From Klebsiella michiganensis (GTDB taxonomy: Bacteria > Pseudomonadota > Gammaproteobacteria > Enterobacterales > Enterobacteriaceae): DNA of 64,000 nucleotides. Location of the stretch: positions 4,526,001-4,590,000 of the forward strand of contig CP011077.1 in NCBI GenBank assembly GCA_000963575.1, given 5' to 3'. Each line of letters opens with the position of its first letter. Within the stretch, counting starts at the first letter, position 1. Made by a program: the position numbers and the translations under genes. A model generated the notes under the pieces. The model made no database searches and had not been told where the DNA came from. It saw only the letters and a program-made list of their open reading frames with translations. Below, piece by piece: positions 7,941 through 16,561 of the stretch.

Positions 7941-8047
7941 CCCTCACCCTAACCCTCTCCCCTAAGGGGAGAGGGAACTGTCTGTGTAAATACTTACGCC
8001 GCGCGCTGGTTTTCTCCCTCTCCTGTGGGAGAGGGCCGGGGTGAGGG
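7941..8047. repeat. REP-like palindromic pair (REPIN-like) between nrdD and nrdG
   Basis: Left arm 7941-7975 and right arm 8014-8047 are each self-complementary (CCCTCTCCCC with GGGGAGAGGG; CCCTCTCC with GGGAGAGGG). They are also inverted relative to each other, with ends CCCTCACCC and GGGTGAGGG, and are separated by about 38 bases. It fills the nrdD-nrdG intercistronic space and ends only 16 bases before the nrdG start. The ends match the element at 3752-3975. Such elements can form strong mRNA hairpins that alter the stoichiometry of the flanking genes. Confidence 0.8.
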
Positions 8048-8063
8048 CAATCAGGTCAGGCTT

Positions 8064-8528
8064 ATGAATTACCACCAATACTATCCCGTCGATATCGTCA
8101 ATGGCCCCGGCACACGCTGTACGCTGTTTGTCTCAGGTTGCGTGCATGAATGCCCCGGCTGCTACAACAAAAGCACCTGGCGCGTGAACTCGGGCATGCC
8201 GTTTACTTCAGAAATGGCCGACCGCATTATTGCCGACCTGAACGACACCCGCGTTAAGCGCCAGGGGATCTCGCTCTCGGGCGGTGACCCGCTGCATCCG
8301 CAGAACCTGCCGGACATTCTTAAGCTGGTGCAGCGCGTGCGTGCCGAATGCCCGGGCAAGGACATCTGGGTGTGGACGGGGTATAAGATTGATGAGCTGG
8401 ACGCCGCCCAGCAAGAAGTGGTGGCATTGATCAACGTGCTGGTAGACGGCAAGTTTGTTCAGGATTTAAAAGACCCGGCGCTTATCTGGCGCGGCAGCAG
8501 CAACCAGGTCATTCACCACCTGCGTTAA
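8064..8528 (+). CDS. nrdG: Anaerobic ribonucleotide reductase activating enzyme
   Basis: Radical-SAM enzyme that installs the glycyl radical on NrdD. 154 residues, the same length as in E. coli. The [4Fe-4S]-binding CxxxCxxC is Cys26-Cys30-Cys33 in SGCVHECPGCYN. The SAM-binding GGDP motif follows in SLSGGDPL. The start at 8064 gives the conserved MNYHQYYPVDIVNGPG; an in-frame extension to 8025 would run back into the repeat and is rejected. It forms an operon with nrdD, but the two are separated by a 139-bp gap largely filled with a REP-like hairpin pair. A hairpin GCTTCCCG/CGGGAAGC follows the stop codon. Confidence 0.97.
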   Translation: MNYHQYYPVDIVNGPGTRCTLFVSGCVHECPGCYNKSTWRVNSGMPFTSEMADRIIADLNDTRVKRQGISLSGGDPLHPQNLPDILKLVQRVRAECPGKDIWVWTGYKIDELDAAQQEVVALINVLVDGKFVQDLKDPALIWRGSSNQVIHHLR

Positions 8529-8558
8529 GACAGGCTTCCCGATAGCCAGCGGGAAGCT

Positions 8559-8912
8559 TCACTTCAGCACATCATGGCGATGCACATTTCCCCATTCACA
8601 CATCATGTCCAGCACCGGGATCAGCGACTTCCCGCGCTCTGAAAGGCTGTACTCCACCTTGGGCGGAATTTGCGGGTATTCATCCCGGATAATCAGTCCG
8701 TCGTTTTCCAGCTCTTTCAGCGTCAGGCTCAGGGTTCTGAACGAGATAGTCTCAATGCAGCGTTTTAGCTCGTTGAAGCGAATCACCGGCTTATGTTCTG
8801 CCAGCGCATAGAGAATGATCATTTTGTATTTCCCGTTCACCAGCGACAGCGTGTAGGCAAAGCCCGTGTCGCCCATAAATGCGCAGGAATCCGGCACAGC
8901 CTTTTCGCTCAT
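8559..8912 (-). CDS. HxlR-family transcriptional regulator
   Basis: 117-residue winged-helix regulator. The core (about residues 18-105) shows the HxlR pattern: LVNGKYKMIILYAL, then RFNELKRCIETISFRTLSLTLKELENDGLI, then the wing RDEYPQIPPKVEYSLSERG. A cysteine near the N-terminus (Cys10 in PDSCAFMG) sits where the YodB/HypR subgroup has its redox-sensing cysteine. The ATG at 8912 has AAGGA eight bases upstream; the GTG at 8918 is too close. It is divergent from a flavodoxin-fold oxidoreductase at 9034. The layout resembles B. subtilis YodB with its azoreductase/quinone-reductase targets, so electrophile sensing is a reasonable inference. Confidence 0.85.
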   Translation of the reverse strand: MSEKAVPDSCAFMGDTGFAYTLSLVNGKYKMIILYALAEHKPVIRFNELKRCIETISFRTLSLTLKELENDGLIIRDEYPQIPPKVEYSLSERGKSLIPVLDMMCEWGNVHRHDVLK

Positions 8913-8931
8913 GGACACTATCCTTTGGTAT

Positions 8932-8961
8932 AGTACATATCAACAATGACAGTATTGTACT
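8932..8961. promoter_or_regulatory. Inverted repeat between the HxlR gene and the oxidoreductase gene
   Basis: AGTACA (8932-8937) and TGTACT (8956-8961) form an inverted repeat spaced by 18 bases. It lies just upstream of the HxlR gene, in the intergenic region it shares with the divergent oxidoreductase. This is the kind of site a dimeric HxlR regulator would bind to control both genes. The symmetry is seen in the sequence; the binding protein is inferred. Confidence 0.5.
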
Positions 8962-9033
8962 TTAATTTAAAGCTCCCTATGATGCAAACATCAAATAAAC
9001 GCTGATGGTCAGCCATCTCAAGAGGAATTAACC

Positions 9034-9564
9034 ATGAAGACGTTAATTGTTGTTATTCATCCCAATATTAATGAATCTAAAATTAATAAACGCTGGGTAA
9101 GCGAAGTAGAAAAGAATCCGGCGTCATATACCGTCCACAATCTTTACCAGACTTATCAGGATGGGGTTATTGATGTTGCAAGTGAGCAAAAACTGATTGA
9201 GCAGCACGATAAAATTATTCTGCAATTCCCGCTGTACTGGTTTAATAGCCCGCCGTTGTTAAAGCAGTGGCTGGATGAAGTCTTTACCTATGGCTGGGCC
9301 TACGGCTCCACCAGCGGGCATAAGCTCAGAGGCCGTAAGTTCGCGCTGGCGGTAAGCGCTGGGATCAAAGAGGAGGACTTTTCCCAAGACGGACGTTATC
9401 ACCATTCGTTAAAAGAAATACTCCTGCCGTTTGAAATGACGGCAAAATATGTCGAAGCGGATTACCAGCCATTCTACGCATTTTACGGTGCCGAATATGA
9501 AGTGTCAGATCAACAGCTGGAAAGTAGCGCCAAAGGATATATTGATTACCTGCAGTCCTTGTAA
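9034..9564 (+). CDS. NAD(P)H-dependent oxidoreductase, flavodoxin-fold (second copy type)
   Basis: 176 residues, flavodoxin_2 family, same architecture as the protein at 3982-4512 but clearly diverged. It has the N-terminal LIVVIHPNINESKIN phosphate loop, FPLYWFNSPPLLKQW and WAYG in the central region, and an AVSAG loop. It probably reduces quinones or similar electrophiles with NAD(P)H and FMN. AGAGG lies eight bases upstream of the start. Codon use is more A/T-rich at the 5' end than in neighbouring core genes (runs such as AATATTAATGAATCTAAAAT), which may indicate acquisition. It is divergent from the HxlR regulator, its likely controller. Confidence 0.85.
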   Translation: MKTLIVVIHPNINESKINKRWVSEVEKNPASYTVHNLYQTYQDGVIDVASEQKLIEQHDKIILQFPLYWFNSPPLLKQWLDEVFTYGWAYGSTSGHKLRGRKFALAVSAGIKEEDFSQDGRYHHSLKEILLPFEMTAKYVEADYQPFYAFYGAEYEVSDQQLESSAKGYIDYLQSL

Positions 9565-9623
9565 TATTTATAACCAGCCCGCAACCCTCTCAATAAAGTA
9601 ACGAGAACTCTTCCCTGGCTATT

Positions 9624-9655
9624 AAAAAGCCACGTAACAACGTGGCTTTTATTTA
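9624..9655. terminator. Bidirectional terminator
   Basis: AAAAGCCACG (9625-9634) pairs with CGTGGCTTTT (9641-9650), giving A and T tracts on both sides. It lies between the converging oxidoreductase gene and yraQ and can serve both. Confidence 0.85.
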
Positions 9656-9675
9656 TCAACGGTAAGCAAATAATG

Positions 9676-10719
9676 TCAAATAAGCGCCAGGCTTCCAACA
9701 ATAATGCCGCTGAGCGCCACCAGCCCGCCGGTTAACCACAAGGCCTTAGCCGGGAAAGCTTTATGCAGCATGATAAGCGACGGCAGGCTGACCGCAGGAA
9801 GCGTAATCAATAGCGCCAATGCCGGAGCCGTGCCCATCCCCGCCAGCATCATGGTTTGCACGATAGGAATTTCAGCCGCCGTCGGGATGACGAACAGGCA
9901 GCCGACCACCGCCATGGCAATAACCCAGAAAAGCGAGTCGCTAACTGCGCCATCAGCGTGCGGGAATAGCCAGACGCGCGCTGCGCCAAGCGCCAGCACG
10001 GCCAGGACATAAACAGGAATTGTGCTCCAGAACAGCTGCCACAGCGCTTGTCCCCAGCGAATCAGGAAAGCGCCCTCTTCTGTCGGACGGTTAACGGCGG
10101 GAACCGCCTCAATGTTTTGCGGCTTATCTTTTACCCAGCGCTGCACCAGCAAAGCCACACCCAGAACCGTTGCCAGGCCCGCCACTAACCGAACCAAAGC
10201 GAACTGCCACCCCAGAACAAACCCCATAAAGACCAGTGTCGCCGGGTTAAGCAGCGGGTTCCCCATCCAAAAAGCCAGTGCTCCGCCCATAGAAACGGAC
10301 TGCCGGCGCATTCCCGCCGTCACCGGGGCCGCACAGCAAGTACACATCATGCCAGGGAGAGAGAAAAGCGTCCCGAAGAACGTCCCACGGAGACGTTGCT
10401 GCCCCAGGGTGCGCAGCAGCCAGTCGCGGGGAATAAGCACCTGTATTAGAGAGCCCAGGATAACGCCCAGCACCGCCGCTTTCCAGACGGCCAGAAAATA
10501 AACCATCGCATAATCCAGCGCGGCTTTAAGCGGGTTCACGTCCGCCTGAGCGAGGATAGATTTGCCGATACTGTGAGTGTCCGCGGCGGTAAATGCTTTG
10601 CCGTAATACGGCTGCCATTTCACGTACCAAAGCCCGGCGATCAATACCAGGAAAAACAGCGTGGGCTTCCACCACGGAAATGAACGGGTTCCCGGTGCGG
10701 GTGAGGAAGAAAATGGCAT
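9676..10719 (-). CDS. yraQ: Permease of the UPF0718/DUF318 family
   Basis: 347-residue polytopic inner-membrane protein with about eight hydrophobic segments and the family signature MMCTCCAAPVTAGMRR (roughly residues 120-135). Members occur in operons for metalloid and other transport, but the substrate of YraQ is not established. The start has AGGGGA upstream. In E. coli yraQ and yraR stand next to the yhb genes, as here. This gene marks the left end of the block that is collinear with E. coli through mtr and beyond. A terminator follows it. Confidence 0.9.
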   Translation of the reverse strand: MPFSSSPAPGTRSFPWWKPTLFFLVLIAGLWYVKWQPYYGKAFTAADTHSIGKSILAQADVNPLKAALDYAMVYFLAVWKAAVLGVILGSLIQVLIPRDWLLRTLGQQRLRGTFFGTLFSLPGMMCTCCAAPVTAGMRRQSVSMGGALAFWMGNPLLNPATLVFMGFVLGWQFALVRLVAGLATVLGVALLVQRWVKDKPQNIEAVPAVNRPTEEGAFLIRWGQALWQLFWSTIPVYVLAVLALGAARVWLFPHADGAVSDSLFWVIAMAVVGCLFVIPTAAEIPIVQTMMLAGMGTAPALALLITLPAVSLPSLIMLHKAFPAKALWLTGGLVALSGIIVGSLALI

Positions 10720-10797
10720 GGCCGTTCCCCTGAAATTGATTAGCGAGGTAATTATTTATGGCGACATACTATGCCACAACTAGCCGATCTGAAAAGT

Positions 10798-11451
10798 TTA
10801 CTCCACAGAATAGTGCGCCGCTCGAGCACGTAACTCGGCAGAATCAACAATCGCCACCCCGTCCCGAGCGGGGCTGAACGCTTCCAAAAGCAGGGCTTTT
10901 GCCACGTCTGATGACTCAATAGCTTTGAGGTTTCCGGGCAGCATTTTAAAAATCGGTAACATGACGACTTCGTTTAAGCGTCGGGTTTGGCGATGTCCCA
11001 ACAGCATTGATGGGCGAGCTATAATCAGGCGAGGCCAGTTCTGCGCTATCAGCGCGTCCTCCATTTCCCCTTTTACCCGGTTGTAGAAAAACGGCGAACG
11101 GCTGTTTGCCCCCAGCGCGCTGACCACCAGCATCTGTTTTGCTCCCAGCCGTAAACCCGCGAGGGCGGTGTCCACCACCAGCGTGTAATCGACGAGGATA
11201 AAAGCCTCTTTGCTGCCCGCCTCGCGAAGAGTTGTGCCCAGGCAGCAAAAAACCGTATCAACCGGCTCCGTGACCTGCGCAAGCGCGTCTGAAAGCTGCG
11301 GATCGTGAGGATTAACAACCTTGTTCAGTGCTACGGGCAGCGGGCGGCGAGTAGGCGCCACAATCGTACTGATGCGCGAGTCCTGGCTAAGCAGGCGGAG
11401 TAAATGGCCGCCCACAAGCCCGGTGGCACCGACTATCAGAACACGACTCAT
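10798..11451 (-). CDS. yraR: NAD(P)-binding Rossmann-fold protein YraR
   Basis: 217 residues. The N-terminal dinucleotide-binding motif reads [12 protein letters not shown] (GxxGxxG, residues 7-13). A central [25 protein letters not shown] stretch carries an YxxxK pair typical of extended SDR/NmrA-like proteins. It resembles E. coli YraR and eukaryotic HTATIP2-type proteins. The reaction is unknown. Its start overlaps the yhbP stop by 4 bp, so the two are co-transcribed. In E. coli yhbO lies between these two genes; it is absent here. Confidence 0.88.
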   Translation of the reverse strand: MSRVLIVGATGLVGGHLLRLLSQDSRISTIVAPTRRPLPVALNKVVNPHDPQLSDALAQVTEPVDTVFCCLGTTLREAGSKEAFILVDYTLVVDTALAGLRLGAKQMLVVSALGANSRSPFFYNRVKGEMEDALIAQNWPRLIIARPSMLLGHRQTRRLNEVVMLPIFKMLPGNLKAIESSDVAKALLLEAFSPARDGVAIVDSAELRARAAHYSVE

Positions 11452-11900
11452 ATTGCCTCCTGAGAATTACCCTGGTCGTCACGTAGCCAGTGTAGCTTTT
11501 TCCCGAAGCCAAGCGTGTTGTCCGTCATTTTTAGCTCATCAAGCCGAATTTCCCACATCGGGGCCGACATCACTTTCGCAATCGGAAAACGCTTCAGGTA
11601 GCGAATACGGTAGTCAGCCGTTTCCTCTGCCGCCAGCAGGCGAATTTCGCCCCGGAACTGCACGCCGCGAATAAGCGCCACCGTTTTGGGCTGACCGTTT
11701 ATCGTCCCGGCGACCGGGGCTTGCTCCCCAATCAGCTGCCCGTGGCGGGACGAGGTTTCGCTCAGCAGATAAAAGGCCACCCGCTCAGCGTCGAAGATGT
11801 AAAAAGCGTTGGCACACCAAAGCGAGTGCCCACTGCCCACGCAGTAGCTCAGAACATGTTGTTTTGTCAGCCAGCGGCTGATGGCATTGAGTGATTCCAT
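11448..11900 (-). CDS. yhbP: FMN-binding split-barrel family protein YhbP
   Basis: 150 residues; E. coli YhbP is 147. The sequence ([48 protein letters not shown]) fits the pyridoxamine-phosphate-oxidase-like split-barrel fold of the UPF0306 family. Function is unknown. The ATG at 11900 is preferred to the one at 11906 because AGGA is correctly spaced before it and the N-terminus matches METLIAISRW of E. coli. It overlaps yraR by 4 bp and is divergent from yhbQ. Confidence 0.9.
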   Translation of the reverse strand: MESLNAISRWLTKQHVLSYCVGSGHSLWCANAFYIFDAERVAFYLLSETSSRHGQLIGEQAPVAGTINGQPKTVALIRGVQFRGEIRLLAAEETADYRIRYLKRFPIAKVMSAPMWEIRLDELKMTDNTLGFGKKLHWLRDDQGNSQEAI

Positions 11901-11953
11901 CGTCATCCTGAACAGTGATACTCTGCGACAAATGTTAATTATGCGCCCGCACT

Positions 11954-12247
11954 ATGACTTCCTGGTATCTCTATTTAATTCGCTGCCCCGATAATCGTCT
12001 CTATACCGGTATTACCACCGACGTAGCGCGCCGCTTTGCCCAGCATCAGTCCGGGAAAGGCGCCAAGGCGCTGCGTGGCAAGGGGGAGCTGGATTTGGTG
12101 TTTAGCCAGGTGGTGGGAAACCGATCGCTGGCGCTGCGGGCCGAGTACCGAATTAAACAGTTGAGCAAGGCAGAGAAAGAACGGCTGGTTGGGGGAAAGG
12201 TTGCCCTCGAAGACCTGCTGGCAAGCCTTCAAGGGGAAACCGGCTAA
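11954..12247 (+). CDS. yhbQ: GIY-YIG nuclease-fold protein YhbQ
   Basis: 97 residues comprising a single GIY-YIG domain. The [20 protein letters not shown] start (the YL...YTG pair is this family's form of GIY...YIG) is followed by the conserved Arg in [10 protein letters not shown] and by the late Glu in [14 protein letters not shown]. It belongs to the UvrC-like/SLX1-like small nuclease group; DNA cleavage has been reported for E. coli YhbQ, but its cellular role is unclear. It converges on yhbS with a 4-bp overlap of the two 3' ends. Confidence 0.93.
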   Translation: MTSWYLYLIRCPDNRLYTGITTDVARRFAQHQSGKGAKALRGKGELDLVFSQVVGNRSLALRAEYRIKQLSKAEKERLVGGKVALEDLLASLQGETG

Positions 12248-12747
12248 ACGCTGTTGAAGTGGTCAGAATACTCCACCAGGCCACTTACGCCGTTTAGGGC
12301 ATCATCCGCCAGGGGATGAACCTGGAATGCTGCTTCGGTGCCCGGCCAGCGACAGTGCAGACCGTAACGGGCCGCAGGCTGGAAGCCAAGATGGCCGTAC
12401 ATCTCCGGCGAGCCAAGCGTGACCACGGCGGCATAGCCAAATTCATTCAGAGAATCCAGCCCTTCGTATACCAACTGTTTGGCAATGCCCTGCCCGCGAA
12501 CCGACGCATCTACCGCCAGTGGCGCAAGCCCAACCCACTGAAGCTCGTCACCTTCGACGGCGACCGGGCTGAAGGCCACGTAGCCAATCACCTGCCCTTC
12601 ATCGTCGGTGGCGACGAGGCCAAGCGTTAACAGCCCGTCTTCCCGCAGTGCTTTCACCAGCTCAGCTTCGCCATCGCCTTCAAAGGAACGGCGCAGCAGC
12701 GCGTCGATGCCGGGAGCATCAATGGGAATTTCTACACGAATTAACAT
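12244..12747 (-). CDS. yhbS: GNAT N-acetyltransferase YhbS
   Basis: 167 residues, the same length as E. coli YhbS. It is a single GNAT fold. The acetyl-CoA loop is [15 protein letters not shown] (about residues 77-91, R/Q-x-x-G-x-G/A). LAPLAV lies just before it and [14 protein letters not shown] after, as usual in this subgroup. The substrate is unknown. Its start overlaps the ubiT 3' end by 7 bp, suggesting co-transcription ubiT-yhbS. In E. coli it has been linked to an sRNA-mediated effect, which cannot be judged here. Confidence 0.93.
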   Translation of the reverse strand: MLIRVEIPIDAPGIDALLRRSFEGDGEAELVKALREDGLLTLGLVATDDEGQVIGYVAFSPVAVEGDELQWVGLAPLAVDASVRGQGIAKQLVYEGLDSLNEFGYAAVVTLGSPEMYGHLGFQPAARYGLHCRWPGTEAAFQVHPLADDALNGVSGLVEYSDHFNSV

Positions 12748-13265
12748 GGCTCACCTATCGAATTACCTTCAGGGGCGGCGTTATGTTTCAAACCCGCCTC
12801 AACAAAATCAGCCAGCTGTAATAGCAGGATGCGTAACGGTTTAGGCATTGCATCCAGCTCAATGGCATCCATTAGATTCTTCACATATAACCCGAGTTCC
12901 GTGTCGCCTTCAATGACCAGACGACGCTGGAAAAACAGGGTATCCGGATCTTGCTTGCGAGCGGCTATCAGCAACAGGTCATTAGCCTCAGCGCTAAAGC
13001 TCACATCTGCAGGTGCATCGTCGCACACCAGCAGCTTATTGTCCTCAACGGAAGTAAACCACTTCAGGCCAAGATCGCGCACCTCAATACTCAGCCAGCG
13101 GCCAGTCAGAAAATCCAGTTCGCCATCCTGCAGCGCCTGGCGGAACTGCCAGCCCAGTACCTGCTCCAGTACCTGACGCTTAACGGCAAAAGGGGTTAGC
13201 TTGACTGGAACCCGCAGCAAAGAAGGACCAGCCTGAACCAGGCGAGAACGCAGTTTATCGAACAC
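12741..13265 (-). CDS. ubiT: SCP2-domain accessory factor for O2-independent ubiquinone synthesis
   Basis: 174 residues, the same as E. coli UbiT (YhbT). An SCP2 lipid-binding domain covers about residues 25-130 (RQALQDGELDFLTGRWLSI...DTLFFQRRLVIEGDTELGLYVKN). In E. coli UbiT with UbiU and UbiV makes ubiquinone without oxygen; UbiT is thought to bind hydrophobic biosynthetic intermediates. The start is the GTG at 13265, because AAGGAG lies eight bases upstream and the product then begins VFDKLRSR; the ATG at 13331 lacks support. It is divergent from ubiUV. Confidence 0.93.
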   Translation of the reverse strand: MFDKLRSRLVQAGPSLLRVPVKLTPFAVKRQVLEQVLGWQFRQALQDGELDFLTGRWLSIEVRDLGLKWFTSVEDNKLLVCDDAPADVSFSAEANDLLLIAARKQDPDTLFFQRRLVIEGDTELGLYVKNLMDAIELDAMPKPLRILLLQLADFVEAGLKHNAAPEGNSIGEPC

Positions 13266-13518
13266 GGGTTTAACTCCTTTAAAAGATTTGTCGCTATTTT
13301 GCCATAACGACAATTCCCGATGGCGCGCCAAATCAACAATTCCGCAGGTTGCTGCGGGGCCGAATTGGCGGCCGCAGCTCTAAGCAATACGCCTTTCTCT
13401 GCCCCAAATCAAAAATTGTCGCCGACAGGTTAACTAAAATCCCGGTTCGTTAACAATTTTGCTGCCCGTCCCTGTGCAGCGCGGGCCGCATTATGGCCCC
13501 TTTGATTCAGGATAAATT

Positions 13519-14514
13519 ATGGAGTTGCTTTGCCCGGCCGGAAACCTTCCGGCGTTGAAAGCGGCCATCGATAACGGTGCAGATGCGGTGTACATCGGCC
13601 TGAAAGATGATACCAATGCGCGTCATTTTGCCGGCCTCAATTTCACCGAGAAAAAGCTGCAAGAAGCCGTCAGCTATGTACATCTTCGCGGCCGCAAGCT
13701 GCATATTGCCATCAATACTTTCGCACATCCGGACGGTTACTCACGCTGGCAGCGGGCGGTTGATATGGCCGCCCAGCTCGGTGCCGATGCGCTGATTCTG
13801 GCAGATTTAGCCATGCTGGAATATGCCGCTGAGCGCTATCCGCACATAGAGCGCCATGTGTCGGTGCAGGCTTCAGCCACCAACGAAGAAGCGATCCGGT
13901 TTTATCATCGCCACTTCGATGTTGCCCGTGTGGTGCTGCCGCGCGTGCTTTCTATTCATCAGGTCAAACAGCTCGCTCGCGTCACACCGGTGCCGCTGGA
14001 AGTCTTCGCTTTTGGCAGCCTGTGCATTATGGCGGAAGGACGCTGCTATCTTTCGTCTTACCTTACCGGCGAGTCGCCGAACACCGTGGGCGCCTGCTCC
14101 CCCGCCCGCTTTGTGCGCTGGCAACAGACGCCCCAGGGGCTGGAATCGCGCCTTAATGATGTGCTGATTGACCGCTATCAAGACGGCGAAAATGCGGGCT
14201 ACCCCACCCTCTGCAAAGGGCGTTACCTGGTTGACGACAGGCCTTACCACGCGCTGGAGGAGCCCACCAGCCTTAACACGCTCGAACTGCTGCCGGAGCT
14301 GCTCGCCGCCAATATTGCATCGGTGAAAATCGAGGGCCGTCAGCGCAGCCCGGCCTATGTTACTCAGGTGGCAAAAGTCTGGCGTCAGGCTATCGATCGC
14401 TGCATGGCAGATCCTAAAAACTACCGGGCGCAATCCGCCTGGATGGAGACGCTGGGCGCTATGGCCGAAGGCACGCAAACAACGCTCGGTGCCTATCACC
14501 GCAAATGGCAGTAG
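13519..14514 (+). CDS. ubiU: O2-independent ubiquinone hydroxylation protein UbiU
   Basis: 331-residue U32-peptidase-like protein that forms a heterodimer with UbiV. Together they carry out the hydroxylations of ubiquinone synthesis without oxygen, with prephenate as the hydroxyl donor in E. coli. The four cysteines that bind [4Fe-4S] in E. coli (169, 176, 193, 232) are all present at identical positions: FGSLCIM, EGRCYL, GACSP, TLCKGR. It is followed after 8 bp by ubiV and is divergent from ubiT. The upstream gap (13266-13518) holds the promoters of both directions; no perfect FNR site was found there. Confidence 0.96.
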   Translation: MELLCPAGNLPALKAAIDNGADAVYIGLKDDTNARHFAGLNFTEKKLQEAVSYVHLRGRKLHIAINTFAHPDGYSRWQRAVDMAAQLGADALILADLAMLEYAAERYPHIERHVSVQASATNEEAIRFYHRHFDVARVVLPRVLSIHQVKQLARVTPVPLEVFAFGSLCIMAEGRCYLSSYLTGESPNTVGACSPARFVRWQQTPQGLESRLNDVLIDRYQDGENAGYPTLCKGRYLVDDRPYHALEEPTSLNTLELLPELLAANIASVKIEGRQRSPAYVTQVAKVWRQAIDRCMADPKNYRAQSAWMETLGAMAEGTQTTLGAYHRKWQ

Positions 14515-14522
14515 GGAAAAGC

Positions 14523-15401
14523 ATGAAATATTCATTAGGGCCGGTGCTTTACTATTGGCCAAAAGAGACGCTGGAAAAGTTTTATCAGGCCGCAGCTAAA
14601 AGCCGCGCCGATGTTATTTACCTGGGCGAAGCGGTATGCAGCAAGCGCCGGGCAACCAAAGTCGGCGACTGGCTGGATATGGCGAAAATGCTCGCAGGCC
14701 AGGGCAAGCAGGTGGTGCTTTCCACGCTTGCACTGGTGCAGGCCCCGTCCGAATTAGGCGAACTGAAGCGTTACGTAGAAAACGGCGACTTCCTGATTGA
14801 AGCCAATGATATCGGCAGCGTGAATATGGCCGCCGAACGCAAATTGCCGTTTGTCGCCGGACATGCGCTCAACTGCTATAACGCCGTTACGCTGCGCCTG
14901 CTGCTGGAGCAGGGCATGACGCGCTGGTGTATGCCGGTCGAGCTTTCCCGCGACTGGCTAGCCAATATGCTCAACCAGTGTGATGAACTCGGCATTCGCA
15001 ACAAGTTCGAAGTGGAAGTGCTGAGCTACGGCCACCTGCCGCTGGCTTATTCCGCCCGCTGCTTCACCGCACGCTCTGAAGACCGTGCCAAAGACGAATG
15101 TGAAACCTGCTGCATTAAATACCCAAATGGCCGGGATATGCGCTCTCAGGAGCAGCAGCAGGTCTTCGTGCTGAACGGGATCCAGACCATGAGCGGCTAT
15201 GTGTATAATCTTGGCAATGATCTGACGTCGATGAAAGGACTGGTGGATATTGTTCGTTTGTCGCCAATGGGCTTAGGGACGCTGGATATTTTGAACGCCT
15301 TCCGGGCCAACGAAAACGGCGGGGCACCGCTGCCGCTGGCCAACCGCAGCGACTGTAACGGCTACTGGCGACGCGTCGCCGGGCTGGAGCTTCGTGCCTG
15401 A
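14523..15401 (+). CDS. ubiV: O2-independent ubiquinone hydroxylation protein UbiV
   Basis: 292 residues, the same as E. coli UbiV (YhbV). U32 family, partner of UbiU. The [4Fe-4S] ligands Cys39 (GEAVCSKRR), Cys180 (SARCFTAR), Cys193 and Cys197 (DECETCCIK) are conserved at the E. coli positions; an extra Cys196 lies in the same motif. The ATG at 14523 is preferred over the in-frame start at 14505, which lies inside ubiU. It forms a two-gene operon with ubiU. A 143-bp gap without recognised features precedes yhbW. Confidence 0.96.
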   Translation: MKYSLGPVLYYWPKETLEKFYQAAAKSRADVIYLGEAVCSKRRATKVGDWLDMAKMLAGQGKQVVLSTLALVQAPSELGELKRYVENGDFLIEANDIGSVNMAAERKLPFVAGHALNCYNAVTLRLLLEQGMTRWCMPVELSRDWLANMLNQCDELGIRNKFEVEVLSYGHLPLAYSARCFTARSEDRAKDECETCCIKYPNGRDMRSQEQQQVFVLNGIQTMSGYVYNLGNDLTSMKGLVDIVRLSPMGLGTLDILNAFRANENGGAPLPLANRSDCNGYWRRVAGLELRA

Positions 15402-15544
15402 TAATAGCTCACTTTGTTAACAAATTTGGTCATCGTTTAATGCACTATTAAGAGTGCAGCTTTTCTGGCCGGCGCGGTATTCCTGCGCCAGGCTGGAAGA
15501 AGACCTTCAATCTGATGACTACGCTGTAACAAAAGTGAGCGGTT

Positions 15545-16552
15545 ATGACTGACAAAAATGTTGCTTTCTCGGTGCTCGATCTGGCGCCGATCCCTCAAGG
15601 CTCCTCGGCGCAGGAGGCTTTTTCCCACTCTCTGGATCTCGCCCGGCTGGCTGAAAAGCGCGGCTACCATCGTTACTGGCTGGCGGAACACCACAATATG
15701 GTCGGCATTGCCAGCGCGGCGACTTCAGTACTGATTGGTTACCTCGCCGCCAATACCACCACGTTACATTTAGGCTCCGGTGGCGTGATGCTGCCGAACC
15801 ATTCGCCGCTGGTGATTGCCGAGCAGTTCGGCACCCTGAATGCGCTCTATCCGGGGCGAATCGATCTTGGACTTGGCCGCGCGCCGGGTAGCGATCAGCG
15901 TACTATGATGGCGCTGCGCCGCCATATGAGCGGCGACGTTGATAATTTCCCCCGGGATGTCGCTGAACTGGTGGACTGGTTTGATGCCCGCGATCCGAAT
16001 CCGCATGTACGCCCTGTGCCGGGTTATGGAGAAAAGGTGCCGGTCTGGCTACTTGGCTCCAGCCTGTATAGCGCTCAGTTGGCGGCACAGCTGGGCTTGC
16101 CGTTTGCTTTCGCCTCGCACTTTGCGCCAGACATGCTGTTCCGGGCGCTACAGCTTTACCGCGAGAACTTCAAGCCGTCCGAGCGGCTGGCAAAACCTTA
16201 CGCGATGGTGTGCATCAATATCGTCGCGGCAGACAGTACCCGGGATGCCGAATTTCTGTTTACTTCCATGCAGCAGGCGTTTGTTCGCCTGCGTCGCGGC
16301 GAAACCGGGCAGCTTCCGCCGCCGGTGGAGAATATGCATCAGCTTTGGTCTGCCTCTGAGCAATATGGCGTCCAGCAGGCGCTGAGCATGTCTCTGGTAG
16401 GAGATAAAGCGAAGGTGCGCCACGGCCTGGAGTCCGTTCTGCGCGAAACAGAAGCAGATGAAATTATGGTTAACGGCCAGATTTTCGATCATCAGGCACG
16501 CTTACATTCGTTTGATTTGGCGATGCAGGTAAAAGAAGAGCTTCTAGGCTAG
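15545..16552 (+). CDS. yhbW: Luciferase-like monooxygenase YhbW
   Basis: 335 residues, equal to E. coli YhbW. Single flavin-dependent bacterial-luciferase-like barrel. Typical segments are [10 protein letters not shown] at the N-terminus, [12 protein letters not shown] (about residues 41-52), [20 protein letters not shown], and [13 protein letters not shown]. It probably uses reduced FMN and oxygen, but the substrate is unknown. It lies downstream of ubiUV on the same strand, as in E. coli, and converges with mtr. Confidence 0.93.
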   Translation: MTDKNVAFSVLDLAPIPQGSSAQEAFSHSLDLARLAEKRGYHRYWLAEHHNMVGIASAATSVLIGYLAANTTTLHLGSGGVMLPNHSPLVIAEQFGTLNALYPGRIDLGLGRAPGSDQRTMMALRRHMSGDVDNFPRDVAELVDWFDARDPNPHVRPVPGYGEKVPVWLLGSSLYSAQLAAQLGLPFAFASHFAPDMLFRALQLYRENFKPSERLAKPYAMVCINIVAADSTRDAEFLFTSMQQAFVRLRRGETGQLPPPVENMHQLWSASEQYGVQQALSMSLVGDKAKVRHGLESVLRETEADEIMVNGQIFDHQARLHSFDLAMQVKEELLG

Positions 16553-16561
16553 CGTTGTGTG

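Noticed and set aside
13266..13518. FNR site between ubiT and ubiU
   Set aside because: TTGATTCAGGATAA near 13503 matches only one half-site well, so I do not call it despite the anaerobic role of the genes.
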